This document shows positions 42,675 to 52,604 of a stretch of 64,000 nucleotides of DNA, in pieces. The stretch comes from Bipolaris cookei. Lineage: Eukaryota > Ascomycota > Dothideomycetes > Pleosporales > Pleosporaceae. A model generated the notes under the pieces. The model saw only the letters and a program-made list of their open reading frames with translations. It did not search any database and was not told the DNA's origin. How positions within the stretch are numbered: position 1 is the first letter of the stretch; the number at the start of each line of letters is the position of its first letter. Location of the stretch: assembly GCA_002286855.1 (NCBI GenBank), contig NRSV01000022.1:186001-250000 (forward strand). Direction: 5' to 3'. The position numbers and the translations under genes are program-made.

Positions 42675-45600
42675 ATGAATCTAGAGGCAAAGACCGTACA
42701 TCCATTCTTTTCTAAACCCCCTAGTACGTTCCTGGTCAGATTGTGGACAATCAAGTGCTTACACTTCACATAGATGGTCAGGTACTAGATCCTTCACAAT
42801 CCAAGAATAATGTCTTAGCGAACAATGTCCATGACGCCCCCGAATCCAAGGATACAGACTCTAAGCCTAGTAAAGGCCACAAGAAAAGGGCGCCAAACAA
42901 TGATGGGGTAAAAGAGAAAAACTCTGCTTCTCACTCGAAGAACCAGGCATCTCTGGATCGCTTCACTCGACCTCCACCGGCACAAGCAACAAATGGAGAT
43001 ATTGTGGATGGCATAAACGACTCTGTCGAAATTTCCTTGGAAGTAGATCCCAACCACGATCGAAGAAAAAGGCAGAAGACGCGATCTCCAGAATCCTTTC
43101 CCGATTCATCAGCCTTGACACAACTTGAACCGCTTTCTCTGGACTGGCACCAACAACTACAGGTACAGGTAGATGGACCAGCGGGTTTGGGTTCACTACC
43201 AAACACCCATGTGCATACCGACATGACCATGACTGGTGTGCCCGAAGTGATCGAATGTGACCAGGAGGAATACTCAAACACATCTACTACACCTAGTACG
43301 CCGTCACTGTTAGCTTACTTGGACCCAGTCGCTGTTCTGTCTGAAACCCCACTGGAAGACCCAAAGAATGTGACACCAAAGAAGCAGATCAAGATCACCA
43401 AAAGCGGCAGACTTGTCTCCAGCCCACCAAAGTCAGCAGCAGATCCAACATCACCTCCAATGAAGAGAAGAGGCCGGAAGCCTAATAAGGCTAAAGTCCT
43501 TCCTGCAGTGACGGTTATCAAATATGGCATAGACCCAGCGAGCCGATCGGCCATTGGCCAAAAGATCGAAGAGATCCTGGGTACAAACAGGAAAGCGACT
43601 AAACGCGAAGCATCTCAGAAGAATGTACAGCTGAAACCAGCTGTGCCGCCGAAAACAACGCATCCTTTCTTTCTTGGCAAGGCTCAGAAGGATGCCTTTC
43701 CAGTCAAGGTCGTCACAGAGCTGCCCGCCGCGGCCCCCAGGAAAAGTGCGGTCACTCCGGGAAAGCTGCGTGCCGAGACTCGTAGAGACGAATCACCAGA
43801 GCCCACCTCGTTCTATAATAGGGGACTACAAACAAGCAAAGCTGGCAAACAATCCGATCTCAACGAGCCATCATGGCCAACTAGCGAGAATGTACATGTT
43901 CGTAATATGGAGTCGACAAACTTGCCAGCGCGCCTGGATAATTCCACCTGTGTACAACTAGCATTGAGGCCGCGAAAGATGAAGAATGCTGTTGTAACCC
44001 TTCCGGAACATGAAGCTATGATTGCAAGACTTGCACAGGATCTTGCCAAGGATCAACGCCGGAGAAACAAAGACCGTACGGCCGAATTTGCACCTCCTGA
44101 AGATGTTCGACTTCCAACACGTCTACTCACCACAGGCTCCAATATTAAGCGTAGAGTACATGAGCAGCTGTTGGCTAGATCACCCTCCCTAGCTACTGCC
44201 GAGCAACCACAATCATTCCACACAGCTGTTGTAGATCTCCTTAGAGAAATTGAGTACAATCTTACGCCCTTTGATCAGGGAAAGTGCGAAGTCCGATCTT
44301 GGGCCCAAAAGTATGCCCCAAAGTCTTCGGCTCATGTGCTACAGACAAGCGCAGATGCAGTAGTGCTCAAAGATTGGTTACAAAGTCTAACAGTCATGAC
44401 TGTGAGTGGTGCATCGAAAACTACTGCTACAGTAGATGTGAAACAGCCACCCCGGAAGAAACGCAAGAAGGCCTTCGATGACTTTATTGTGCCCGACGAT
44501 GAAGAAGAGGAGGAAGAAGACATGGTAATGCTGCCCCATGTAGAGGGGAGAAGCTACATGGAACCAAGCTCTTACAGACGGCCACAGTGGACGCGTGATA
44601 AGAATGTCATACTCATCAGCGGGCCTCATGGGTGTGGCAAAAGTGCAACCGTTCACGCGGTGGCCAAAGAGATGGGATTTGAAGTTTTCGAGATACATGC
44701 CGGAATGCGCCGCTCAGGCAAAGATATCCAGGACAAAGTTGGTGATATGACCGGAAACCATCTAGTGAACCATAAACGCAACGCAGCATCGATTCAAGAA
44801 CCTTCCCGTCCTACAGAGAATGCGGAAGAAGATCATGTACATGCGCTTGAAAAAGACATCAGCAGCGGCCGGCAAGGGACTATGACATCTTTCTTTCAAG
44901 CAAAGCCCAAAGCAACAGTTTCAAAACCAAAAGCACAGCCACAAGTCCAGGAAGTTAGGAAGGTAGCACCATCACCGGTCCAAGCTACGCTTCCACTCAC
45001 ACAAACGTCACGTACATCCCAGAAGCAATCTCTGATTCTTATTGAGGAAGCCGACATTCTATTCGATGAGGACCAGCAGTTCTGGGCGCAGATTACAAAG
45101 ATTGCATCGCTTTCCAAACGTCCCATTGTCATCACTTGTAACGATGAAAGACAAATACCGATGCACGACTTGCCACTTGCTGCTGTCTTGCGACTCCAGC
45201 CTCCTCCTGTGGAACTTGCGACTGATTACCTACTTGTTTTAGCTGGTAGGGAAGGACACATTCTTGCGCGGCAAGCTGTGAAAGAGCTTTACCAGTCCAA
45301 AGGCCGTGATCTCCGAGCTAGTATCATGGAGCTTGACTTTTGGTGCCAGATGTCTGTCGGAGACAGAAAGGGTGGCTTGGAATGGACATATCAGCGCTGG
45401 CCGCCAGGCAAAGACGTTGATGAACATGGCCAAACGCTGAGAGTTGCTAGTGAGGGCACATATCAATCCGGTATGGGCTGGCTCTCGCACAATGTCTTTA
45501 AAACCTCCACCAATACCGCCTTCGACAAAGAAGAAGAACTCCTGCAAGAAGTCTGGACGGATTGGGGCATCAACCCTTCTGATTGGGGAGCTCCAATGGC

Positions 45601-46516
45601 GAGCAGCCAACAGATGCTCAGCATGCAGAACGCAGAGCCATCTCACCCCATGCAAACTCTTGAGAGTCTGGATGCATACACCGAGTCACTCAGCGCAGCA
45701 GACATTTTTTGCCGCGTAGACCTTCCCTCATACAGCACCGATCACTCCCAACCCACCGACGCCTCCCAACCCCCCATCCCCGAAAAATCCCGTCAAAGCT
45801 ACACCCTTGCAGCCCCCCTCCTCCAAATCGACCACGCAACCGACTTCCTCCACCTCTCCATATCCCTAAACCTCCAAACCCACCTCCTTATCCACCGCGC
45901 CTACCCCCACATCACCCAAACCCGCTGCACCCCCTCCCCCAACCCCTCATCCCCAACATCCGAACCCGCCTACGCCAAAGCCATTCTGCGCCACGGACAA
46001 CTCAAAACCTCAACAACACACCTCACCCGCTCCGACTTCGCCATAGCCCTAGACTGCCTTGCCGTACCCCCCGACCAACTCCTCCCAGAACGCACTTCTT
46101 TTACCTTAACCCCCTCATCCTTCGATCGCAATTTCAGCATCATAACACTCGACCTAGCGCCCTATGTCCGCAGCATCGTCGCGCACGAGCAGAGTCTCGA
46201 ACAGATGCGCGCGCGTATGTCAGATGTACTCGGTACCACCACCGGCAGCACGAACAGTGCTGGATTGGGTCCAGCGCGCAAGGCGCGGACGACGAGGGCG
46301 AGTCGGGTAGCGTCAGAGGGAGGGGTGAGGGAAAATAAGAGGAGGGAGCGGTGGTTTGAGGCGCTTGGGGAGTTTGAAGGTGTGATGAGGACGGCGGGGA
46401 GGACGTGGGCAGGACTCGGGTGGAGGGGCGAGGAAGAGGATGAGGTGGCTAGTTTGGTTGGGTCCGAGAGGGATGGAGAGTTTGAGGTTGATGAGGATTA
46501 TGTCATGGGTGAGTGA
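42675..46516 (+). CDS. ELG1: ELG1/ATAD5-like RFC subunit (PCNA unloader)
   Basis: Large subunit of the alternative RFC complex that unloads PCNA after replication. A 49-nt first exon 42675-42723 (MNLEAKTVHPFFSKPP) joins exon 42774-46516 across a 50-nt intron, giving 1263 residues. HPFFSK at the N-terminus resembles a PIP-like PCNA-contact motif and recurs as HPFFLGKAQ near residue 310. The first 600 residues are polar with Lys-rich patches (MKRRGRKPNKAK, PPRKKRKKAFDDFIV). The AAA+ core has Walker A GPHGCGKS at about 633-640 and Walker B LILIEEAD at about 770-777, then PIVITCNDE. Between them lies a Ser/Gln/Lys insert. The second PIP-like segment TMTSFFQAKPK is near 720. The C-terminus is basic. 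Single-copy genome-stability gene. Confidence 0.9.
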
Positions 46517-46973
46517 GGTTATATATATACATGTATATGGTTGGATTGGAGCGTTGGAACTTTGGTTATTTAGGGTTGATAGTGGAGATGTGGGATCATG
46601 TAGATAGAAATCACTAATGACATAGTACACTGCAATTCAAGCATGAAGATTGATGAACGCATCGAATGTTCATTTCAAACATGCAAAAAAAAAACCATGT
46701 GCTTTCTCATAAACACTGCATTTACCTGTACACCCAGAAGAGAGAAAAAAAAGATAAACAGTAAAAAAACAGACTGCCGCCTAACCTGGCCCTGCCGGGC
46801 AAACAGGTACCTAAACGCCTATACCTATACCCTTCCCTTTCCATCCTTTACAATCTCTCCAGTTTCCCTTCCTCATAGATCCCAACCACGATACCAACAT
46901 ACCAAACCCCCCTCTTCCTTTCACACCCCTACCATGCAAACTCGAGCTTGATACGCTTAGCGCCACGAGCAAA
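46517..46973. other. Convergent 3' region of ELG1 and the deubiquitinase gene
   Basis: About 460 bp between two converging stops. It is A-rich (several AAAAAAAA tracts near 46685-46770), consistent with polyadenylation regions of both genes. No coding signal. Confidence 0.5.
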
Positions 46974-49208
46974 CTACGTCGCAGAAACGAGCGGCAAATT
47001 TTGTCTCTTGCGCTGCTGACCCCTATTTGATGCATTCCCCGCTGTACGCATCAAGTTTGGTGAGATTTTAGCAGAAGAAACGGGCAAGGACTTGAGTGGG
47101 GGCGTGGGGACGTCGGCTTCGGATTCGTAGTCCGAAGTGAGTTGGGTTGAAGGGGCATCTTCCGAGTCTGTGTCGCTGGCTTCTGTTTCGGGGTCGAAGT
47201 GGTGCGATGATGTTGGTTTTGTTGGGGTGGTAGTGGTGACACTGGATGGGGAGGAGGGTGTCTCGTCTGTGGGTGCTTGTGTGGTGGATATGGATAGTTG
47301 AGGCGGTTGCGGTTTAGTAGCTAACTTGGAAGGGAGAAGATCGTCGTCGTCGCTTGGGAGAGCAATGGCAGAGGCTTCTACGTTTGGAGAGGCTTGTGCG
47401 TACGCTGTTGCATCGACTGGTGGTAAGGGAGCATCCTCTGCTACCGTGACGTTCTCCGTGGCGGAATGACATGGGACGGGCGTTGATTTATCAATACGCT
47501 CGTAGAAGAGCATGAAGACATTTCCTTGATGCGCCTCTTCTTCAGAGACAGGGTAGACACTGTCATCACTGAAGCGCCACCACTGTTCCGATGGGGATGT
47601 GGCAGCATCTTCCTGGGTCTGTTCTCGTTCTTTCTCGTTCTCAAGCTCCTTATCATCTGTCAATGAGACATCAACCTCCTCATTATCGCTTGGCTTGGAG
47701 ACAGTCTTTGGGTGTGACCGGTAGCATACATAGTGTCCATTACCATGTGAGCCGTAGTGTGTGACAGCAGCCCGCAACCGATATTGGAAAGGAGAATCGA
47801 ATATGGGCTTGCCCCTCGGCAACATAGATTCCCTGGGATCTTTTGGCCACTCTTCTTCAGACATGGCAGGCTTTTCAGAGCCCGCCGGTGCACCGCCCAG
47901 GCACCAATTGCCCAGGTCCAGAACACTCGGGTATGACACACCAGCAGTATTCTTGAACGGCATACCAGTGTACTCATTGAAGCTACTGCGGTTGACGTGA
48001 AGTACCAATGCCTGGGGTGCTCGCGCGACAACTGCCTGTTTCGATTTAGTACTCTGCACCCAATTCTTCTTGGGCACATTCAGAGTCTTTAGTAGTGTTT
48101 TGTCTTCAAAGTCCTTCTTTTCCAAAGCCTCTTGCACAGCATCGAGTCTCGCCTTCAATGGTGATTCTGGCTTTTTGGAAACAAGAGGAGTTAAAGTCTT
48201 CTGTAGCTTAAGTAATGTGCACTTTGCGCACTCGACACCGTCGATGAACTCCAAGTTCGTATATTCGTCAAGACACTCGCGAATGTCGTAACCGTGGTTC
48301 TTTCCCAGGGAGACGGTGATGCAGTTGAACGGGATAAGTGTGAGACCTTCCGAGTAGCCGCAGGATGTACAGCCGACACGCTGCGCGAGGCGGCCCTCAA
48401 GAGGGTTTGCTGGAGCCTGTACGGCTGCCTTCTCCGAATCGCTTTTCTCTCCTTCCTGTATCTTTTCATCTGCATTTGGTGAGTCACTGAGAATCTTTGT
48501 GACTTCCAGCCAGGAGACCGAGGATCGCCTCTTACTGCTCGCGGTCTTCTTAACCTCTTCATCTAGCGCGTCCAATATCTTACTATAATACTCCTGTGCA
48601 TCCTGCTGCTCAAAGGTACTCATCGACTTGAGTTTGCCGCGTATCCAAAAATGCTGCCCCTTGTTCTCTGGATCATTGAGCTTCGTGATTATCTCGAACA
48701 GCGCGCCGTTGGTGCTTTCCGGCGAGAGCAAGGGATGTTCGGATGTGGTTTTGGCGAGATAGCCGCGCAGCGAAGGAAGCGAGGCAAGGCCTTGGATGAC
48801 GCTGTTCTGGTAACAAGAGTTGCTGATATTGCCCAAGCCAGGCGGGACGTCACCGGAACCCATGGAAAGAGCGCTCGCGACGCCTCTGACGCCCTTTGAG
48901 AGCAGGTTGCCAGGGCTCATCCCAAAGAGGCTACCAAACATGCCTCCACTCTGCGCTGCTGCATCGTCTGATTCCGATCCAGACGCGGACCCGAAGGACG
49001 ACGTACGTGAGCGCAAGACGTTGGTCGCCATTCTGAGAAACCGGCGTACGTAGAAACCGACGGGAAAACCTAGATAGTCGAGAGCTCTGAGGAGAAAGTA
49101 TCCACCTATGATAGTGCCCAAGAAAAGGGAAGTGGTAGTGGAATGCGAGTCGGATGTGTTCCAGCGCTGTTGATAGGCGTCAAGTTCGGGGTATTCGCCG
49201 TAGCTCAT
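46974..49208 (-). CDS. UBP1: Membrane-anchored ubiquitin carboxyl-terminal hydrolase (UBP1/USP30-like)
   Basis: Ubiquitin-specific cysteine protease of the USP/C19 family. One exon, 744 residues; ATG at 49208 starts MSYGEYPELD. A single membrane segment lies at about 26-48 (SLFLGTIIGGYFLLRALDYL), as in yeast Ubp1/Ubp16 and animal USP30, so an ER or mitochondrial outer membrane anchor is likely. Cys box: PPGLGNISNSCYQNSVIQGL with catalytic Cys at about 132. A zinc-binding CxxC pair (VGCTSCGYS, VECAKCTLL) lies in the middle. His box: THYGSHGNGHYVCY with His near 492, then WWRFSDDSVYPVSEEE. The catalytic triad is therefore complete. The last 150 residues are Ser/Thr/Pro-rich and acidic. The end (QQRKRQNLPLVSAT) is at a stop that overlaps a possible GTAGTT donor, so an alternative C-terminus is possible. 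Confidence 0.88.
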   Translation of the reverse strand: MSYGEYPELDAYQQRWNTSDSHSTTTSLFLGTIIGGYFLLRALDYLGFPVGFYVRRFLRMATNVLRSRTSSFGSASGSESDDAAAQSGGMFGSLFGMSPGNLLSKGVRGVASALSMGSGDVPPGLGNISNSCYQNSVIQGLASLPSLRGYLAKTTSEHPLLSPESTNGALFEIITKLNDPENKGQHFWIRGKLKSMSTFEQQDAQEYYSKILDALDEEVKKTASSKRRSSVSWLEVTKILSDSPNADEKIQEGEKSDSEKAAVQAPANPLEGRLAQRVGCTSCGYSEGLTLIPFNCITVSLGKNHGYDIRECLDEYTNLEFIDGVECAKCTLLKLQKTLTPLVSKKPESPLKARLDAVQEALEKKDFEDKTLLKTLNVPKKNWVQSTKSKQAVVARAPQALVLHVNRSSFNEYTGMPFKNTAGVSYPSVLDLGNWCLGGAPAGSEKPAMSEEEWPKDPRESMLPRGKPIFDSPFQYRLRAAVTHYGSHGNGHYVCYRSHPKTVSKPSDNEEVDVSLTDDKELENEKEREQTQEDAATSPSEQWWRFSDDSVYPVSEEEAHQGNVFMLFYERIDKSTPVPCHSATENVTVAEDAPLPPVDATAYAQASPNVEASAIALPSDDDDLLPSKLATKPQPPQLSISTTQAPTDETPSSPSSVTTTTPTKPTSSHHFDPETEASDTDSEDAPSTQLTSDYESEADVPTPPLKSLPVSSAKISPNLMRTAGNASNRGQQRKRQNLPLVSAT

Positions 49209-49807
49209 AGCTTGTAGGGGGTTGTTGTAAAAATAAAGCTGAAACGTGCAAGACACCACGACGCTGTTTTTTTTTGTTGGAAGAAAAAGGTAGGTGGGCG
49301 AACGGGAGCGAAGGTTGGTGAATGATGATAAATCAGTGAAGGCGCAAGTGAGAACGGGTTCAAGTCTTTCAGCCCTCGGGCCAGCGCATGGACGGTGTCG
49401 AACAGAGCAAACGCGGTGGTGTGTTTGTCTGCGACATGGGAGAGACGAGCGTACGCGGACGACGGTCGAAGGGCGATGGGCAGCAGCGGTGGGTGGCGGA
49501 GGTTGGCGTGAATGTTCGCAGGGCAAGGGCTTTGCGGTTACTGAAGAAGGTGCGGACATGCAACTAGCGGCCGAAGTGGATCCGGAATTTCGGTCCTCGA
49601 CGAGCTAGCGGGGAACTTTTGTAGATTTGCGACTCCGATTCCACGACATTTCAAGCACACCTTGTAAACCTTTTGCGTGGGACTCGAAAATAATATCTTT
49701 TTTTTTACTACATAGACCAGATAGGTCGAGTACTTTCAAAACGAAGAAAAAGAAGATACCACATCAAACATTCCCACGCATTGCCGCAACAAAAAAACCA
49801 ATACACA
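49209..49807. promoter_or_regulatory. Divergent promoter between the deubiquitinase and ALB1
   Basis: A 599-bp spacer between head-to-head starts. The minus-strand frame of the deubiquitinase stays open far upstream but contains no ATG, so it is leader sequence. T-rich tracts near 49268 and 49698 flank the region. Confidence 0.5.
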
Positions 49808-50433
49808 ATGGCCAAAACAGCAAAAGTCAAGAAGCGGCGTTTGTTCTCCCAACACCCATATAATCTTCCAAAGCTCCACTAAATTCTCAAATAGAAGTCA
49901 CCATCCACTCCCGCGCCGTTCGCCGCGCCGCCTCCCCCTCCCTCAACCTCCCCAAATCCGCCCAAAAGCCCTCACACACAACCCGGGACTCGGCCTCGCC
50001 CTCACGGCCCTCTTGCGTAAACCCGCATGCCCTCGCCTCCAAAGACGCAGGCATTCAAAAGCGCCAGAAAAAAGGCACAAATATGACGCGCGCACAGCGG
50101 CTGCGCCACCAAAAGGGACTCGAGCGCGCAGAAGAGAATATGGATAAGTTGGCTAATAAGCGGCTTAAGAGTCTGGGTAAAGGGAAGAAAGTGTCGGAGA
50201 GGGCGAAGGGGTGGGAAGATATTAATGGGGAGGGTGTGAAGAAAGGGAAGAAGGGGGTTGTGCTAGGAGATTCGGAGGGTGTGGAGCTGAATAGGGGGGA
50301 AAGGGGGTGGGGTGGTGATGAGGATATGGATGAGGCGGGGGAAGCTGGCGAAGTCAAGGGTGAGGGGAAGGAAGTGGATGTTGCGGTTGCGCATAGTATA
50401 GCGGTGCCGGAAGAGGTGGATGAGATGTTGTGA
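49808..50433 (+). CDS. ALB1: Alb1-like ribosome biogenesis/shuttling protein
   Basis: Small basic nuclear protein that shuttles with pre-60S particles together with Arx1. A 31-nt first exon 49808-49838 (MAKTAKVKKR) joins exon 49895-50433 across a 56-nt intron with GTTTGT donor and AATAG acceptor; product 189 residues. Match to the family: MAKTAKVKKRQVTIHSRAVRRAASPSLNLPKS (given here as the joined pieces MAKTAKVKKR and VTIHSRAVRRAASPSLNLP) and further KGTNMTRAQRLRHQKGLERA. The C-terminal third is acidic and Gly-rich. The first exon would be lost in any model that starts at the ATG at 50083. The donor is unusual but the N-terminal match makes the join convincing. Confidence 0.85.
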
Positions 50434-50690
50434 GTGCTGTTGGGGGAAAGTCGACGTCATGATAACAAAAAGCACGATACCCAGAAAGAATGAATCAATG
50501 TGTTGCTCTTTTTATTCTTCGCATGTGTACTGTACAACGGCATTGTCTTTCTCCTTGTAATCAACTAGTTCCTGTTTGAAAATATCCTAAACACAGGATA
50601 GCAAATGCAGTATTCAGGCTGCTATACATATCCCAACTTTTTTTACACAAGCAAAACACCCCAGTTGAATATTCCCACACCAAGCTTACC
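50434..50690. terminator. Convergent 3' region of ALB1 and DUF4211 gene
   Basis: A 257-bp A/T-rich spacer between converging stops, presumably with both polyadenylation sites. No factor site claimed. Confidence 0.4.
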
Positions 50691-52604
50691 CTACCTCCCC
50701 CGTCTCCCCCACCCATTCTCAAACCGATTATCCGCCTCCACCGCGGCAGTAATCTGATTCTTATACGAATGATACAACTCGCGAATCTGTCCCTTCTCCT
50801 CCATCCGCTTCACAATCTTGCGCGCAGCCTTGTATCTCTTGCGATCACTCCAGCCATCCCTCTTTACCAGCTTCTCCGCTGTCAAATGACCCTCTGCTTT
50901 CAAGTAATCCTTGACCCATTGGTAGAGATGATAGCGCCAGTGGTACAAGGTATGTGCTACCTGGGCGTTGGCTTTGCAGGTTGAGCCGACAGGGAAACGG
51001 TGGGATTCCGGGGGAATACGCTCTTTTTGGAAGTTGTAGGTTGGCTTTTCGCCGTTGGGGAGGGTTTCCGAGTCCGAGGAGAGGGCAGAGGAGGAGGAGC
51101 TGTCGGAATCGGAGTCGGAATCGGTAGAGACGGGTTCAAGGGTGTCAGGGTTGTAGGGTTGGCCTTGGAAGAGGACCTCGGAGCTTGCGGTGTGGTTGGT
51201 GCGGTTACAGGCTTCGCAGTGGGGAGACATTACAGCTCTTTCGCTGGCGCTGAGGTCGGTAATCATCAGGTCTGGTCGTGCGCGGATAGCGCGCGTAAAG
51301 TCGGCAGTCCAGGCTGCTGAAGTGTACTTTGATCCTGCGAGGCCTTTAACTTCGTCGTCAAGTTTCCGGAAAGTCACCGTATAGATGTTTTTAGTTGCTT
51401 CAAAACCAGGGTGGATCTTTTTCATAACCATCCACTCGACAGCATGTCTAAAAAGGTCCTTTGTTTTTGCTCGCGAGAGGCTCAAAGTTAACCGCAGCTC
51501 GTCCAAGTCGTCATTTGCTACAGGTTCTCCAATAATATTGTCTGTATCGTCGATGAATTGTTCATCATCTTGATCTTCTTGAAACATATCAAATGCGTTG
51601 GTCTCTTGCTCATCCTCGCTGTTGTCCTGGTCCGAAGCCTCTGCGTCGCTATCCTCCTCTTCCTTGATAATCTCAAGTTCTGAATCGAAGTCAGAATCAG
51701 AATCTATCACAACTGTCTTTCGCCGCACAGGTGTTGCTGAAGAAGCCTCAGTTGTGCCAGCCCTTCGTCTCTTCAGGGCTTCCAGAGCTTCTTGTCGCTT
51801 ATTCCTCAGCATTGTGCTTGTTGACCTACAACTGTCTGCAACTGGAGATGATCGTAGGAATGCAAGGTCTTCCTTGAGTTCTTCTTGCTCTTTGTTATCC
51901 CTCGTATCATTAGCACCACCCGAGTCTTCCGCATCTGATGCAGAGTCTTTGTTGACTCCGTGTATCTCATCTTCGTCTTCATCCTCATCGTCAGGTGCAG
52001 GTCTCCGCCTTTTAAGCTTGCGCCTGATACTGCGAGGCGGGGTATGGTCGTCTTGTTGGTCCTCCTCCTCCTCGTCTGGCGTAGAAGCCTTTTTAGCAAC
52101 CCCTCTTCGAGTGCTGCGTGGCGCAGGTTCTGACTTGGCTTGCTTCTTCTTTTTCTTTCTCTTCTTGTCTTCTTCTGAGCTCTCGGTTTCGACTTTGATA
52201 GTGTGCCGTTGACGTTTGCGTAGTATCACTACAACAGTTGACTCGTCTTCAGATTCGCTTGGTGTTGCCTCACGTCGTCGCTTTTTGGACTTTGACTTGG
52301 GTTGCTTCTCAACTTGCTGTTCCTCTTCTGAGCTTGAAGAGCCACTTGAGTGATTGTTTCGATCATTGAACATGCCTATGCGCAAGTCTCTCTCTGTCTC
52401 TTGTGCCAGCTCGTCTTCGCTCGTTGATTCCTGATATGTCTTCTTTGACGCCCGACCGGGACTACCTTTGATCGGCTTTTGTGGCTTCTGGGACGCGCCA
52501 GCTATGGGTGCAGCGGAGGATCTAGTCGCACGCGATGGTTGGGAAGCAGGCGAGAAATCGATTTTGGTCTGCCGCTTGTGGTCCCGAGCTTTCTTGCGCG
52601 CCAT
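50691..52604 (-). CDS. DUF4211 domain nuclear protein
   Basis: One exon, 637 residues, ATG at 52604. The N-terminal 380 residues are low-complexity, alternating Ser/Glu/Asp acidic and Lys/Arg basic runs (SKSKKRRREA, DKKRKKKKKQAK, RRKLKRRRPAPDDEDEDEDE), typical of nuclear chromatin proteins. The first residues KARDHKRQTKIDFSP include a PIP-like QTKIDF. From about 385 the DUF4211 domain follows: LRLTLSLSRAKTKDLFRHAV, EWMVMKKIHPGF, a zinc-like CEACNRTNH with Cys pair, the block after LPNGEKPTYNFQ, and HTLYHWRYHLYQWVKDYL. In yeast and other fungi such proteins are poorly characterised; a chromatin role is inference. Confidence 0.82.
   Translation of the reverse strand: MARKKARDHKRQTKIDFSPASQPSRATRSSAAPIAGASQKPQKPIKGSPGRASKKTYQESTSEDELAQETERDLRIGMFNDRNNHSSGSSSSEEEQQVEKQPKSKSKKRRREATPSESEDESTVVVILRKRQRHTIKVETESSEEDKKRKKKKKQAKSEPAPRSTRRGVAKKASTPDEEEEDQQDDHTPPRSIRRKLKRRRPAPDDEDEDEDEIHGVNKDSASDAEDSGGANDTRDNKEQEELKEDLAFLRSSPVADSCRSTSTMLRNKRQEALEALKRRRAGTTEASSATPVRRKTVVIDSDSDFDSELEIIKEEEDSDAEASDQDNSEDEQETNAFDMFQEDQDDEQFIDDTDNIIGEPVANDDLDELRLTLSLSRAKTKDLFRHAVEWMVMKKIHPGFEATKNIYTVTFRKLDDEVKGLAGSKYTSAAWTADFTRAIRARPDLMITDLSASERAVMSPHCEACNRTNHTASSEVLFQGQPYNPDTLEPVSTDSDSDSDSSSSSALSSDSETLPNGEKPTYNFQKERIPPESHRFPVGSTCKANAQVAHTLYHWRYHLYQWVKDYLKAEGHLTAEKLVKRDGWSDRKRYKAARKIVKRMEEKGQIRELYHSYKNQITAAVEADNRFENGWGRRGR

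Noticed and set aside
50083..50433. Separate gene starting at ATG 50083
   Set aside because: The conserved Alb1 N-terminus continues in frame upstream and joins a 5' exon at 49808, so this ATG is internal.
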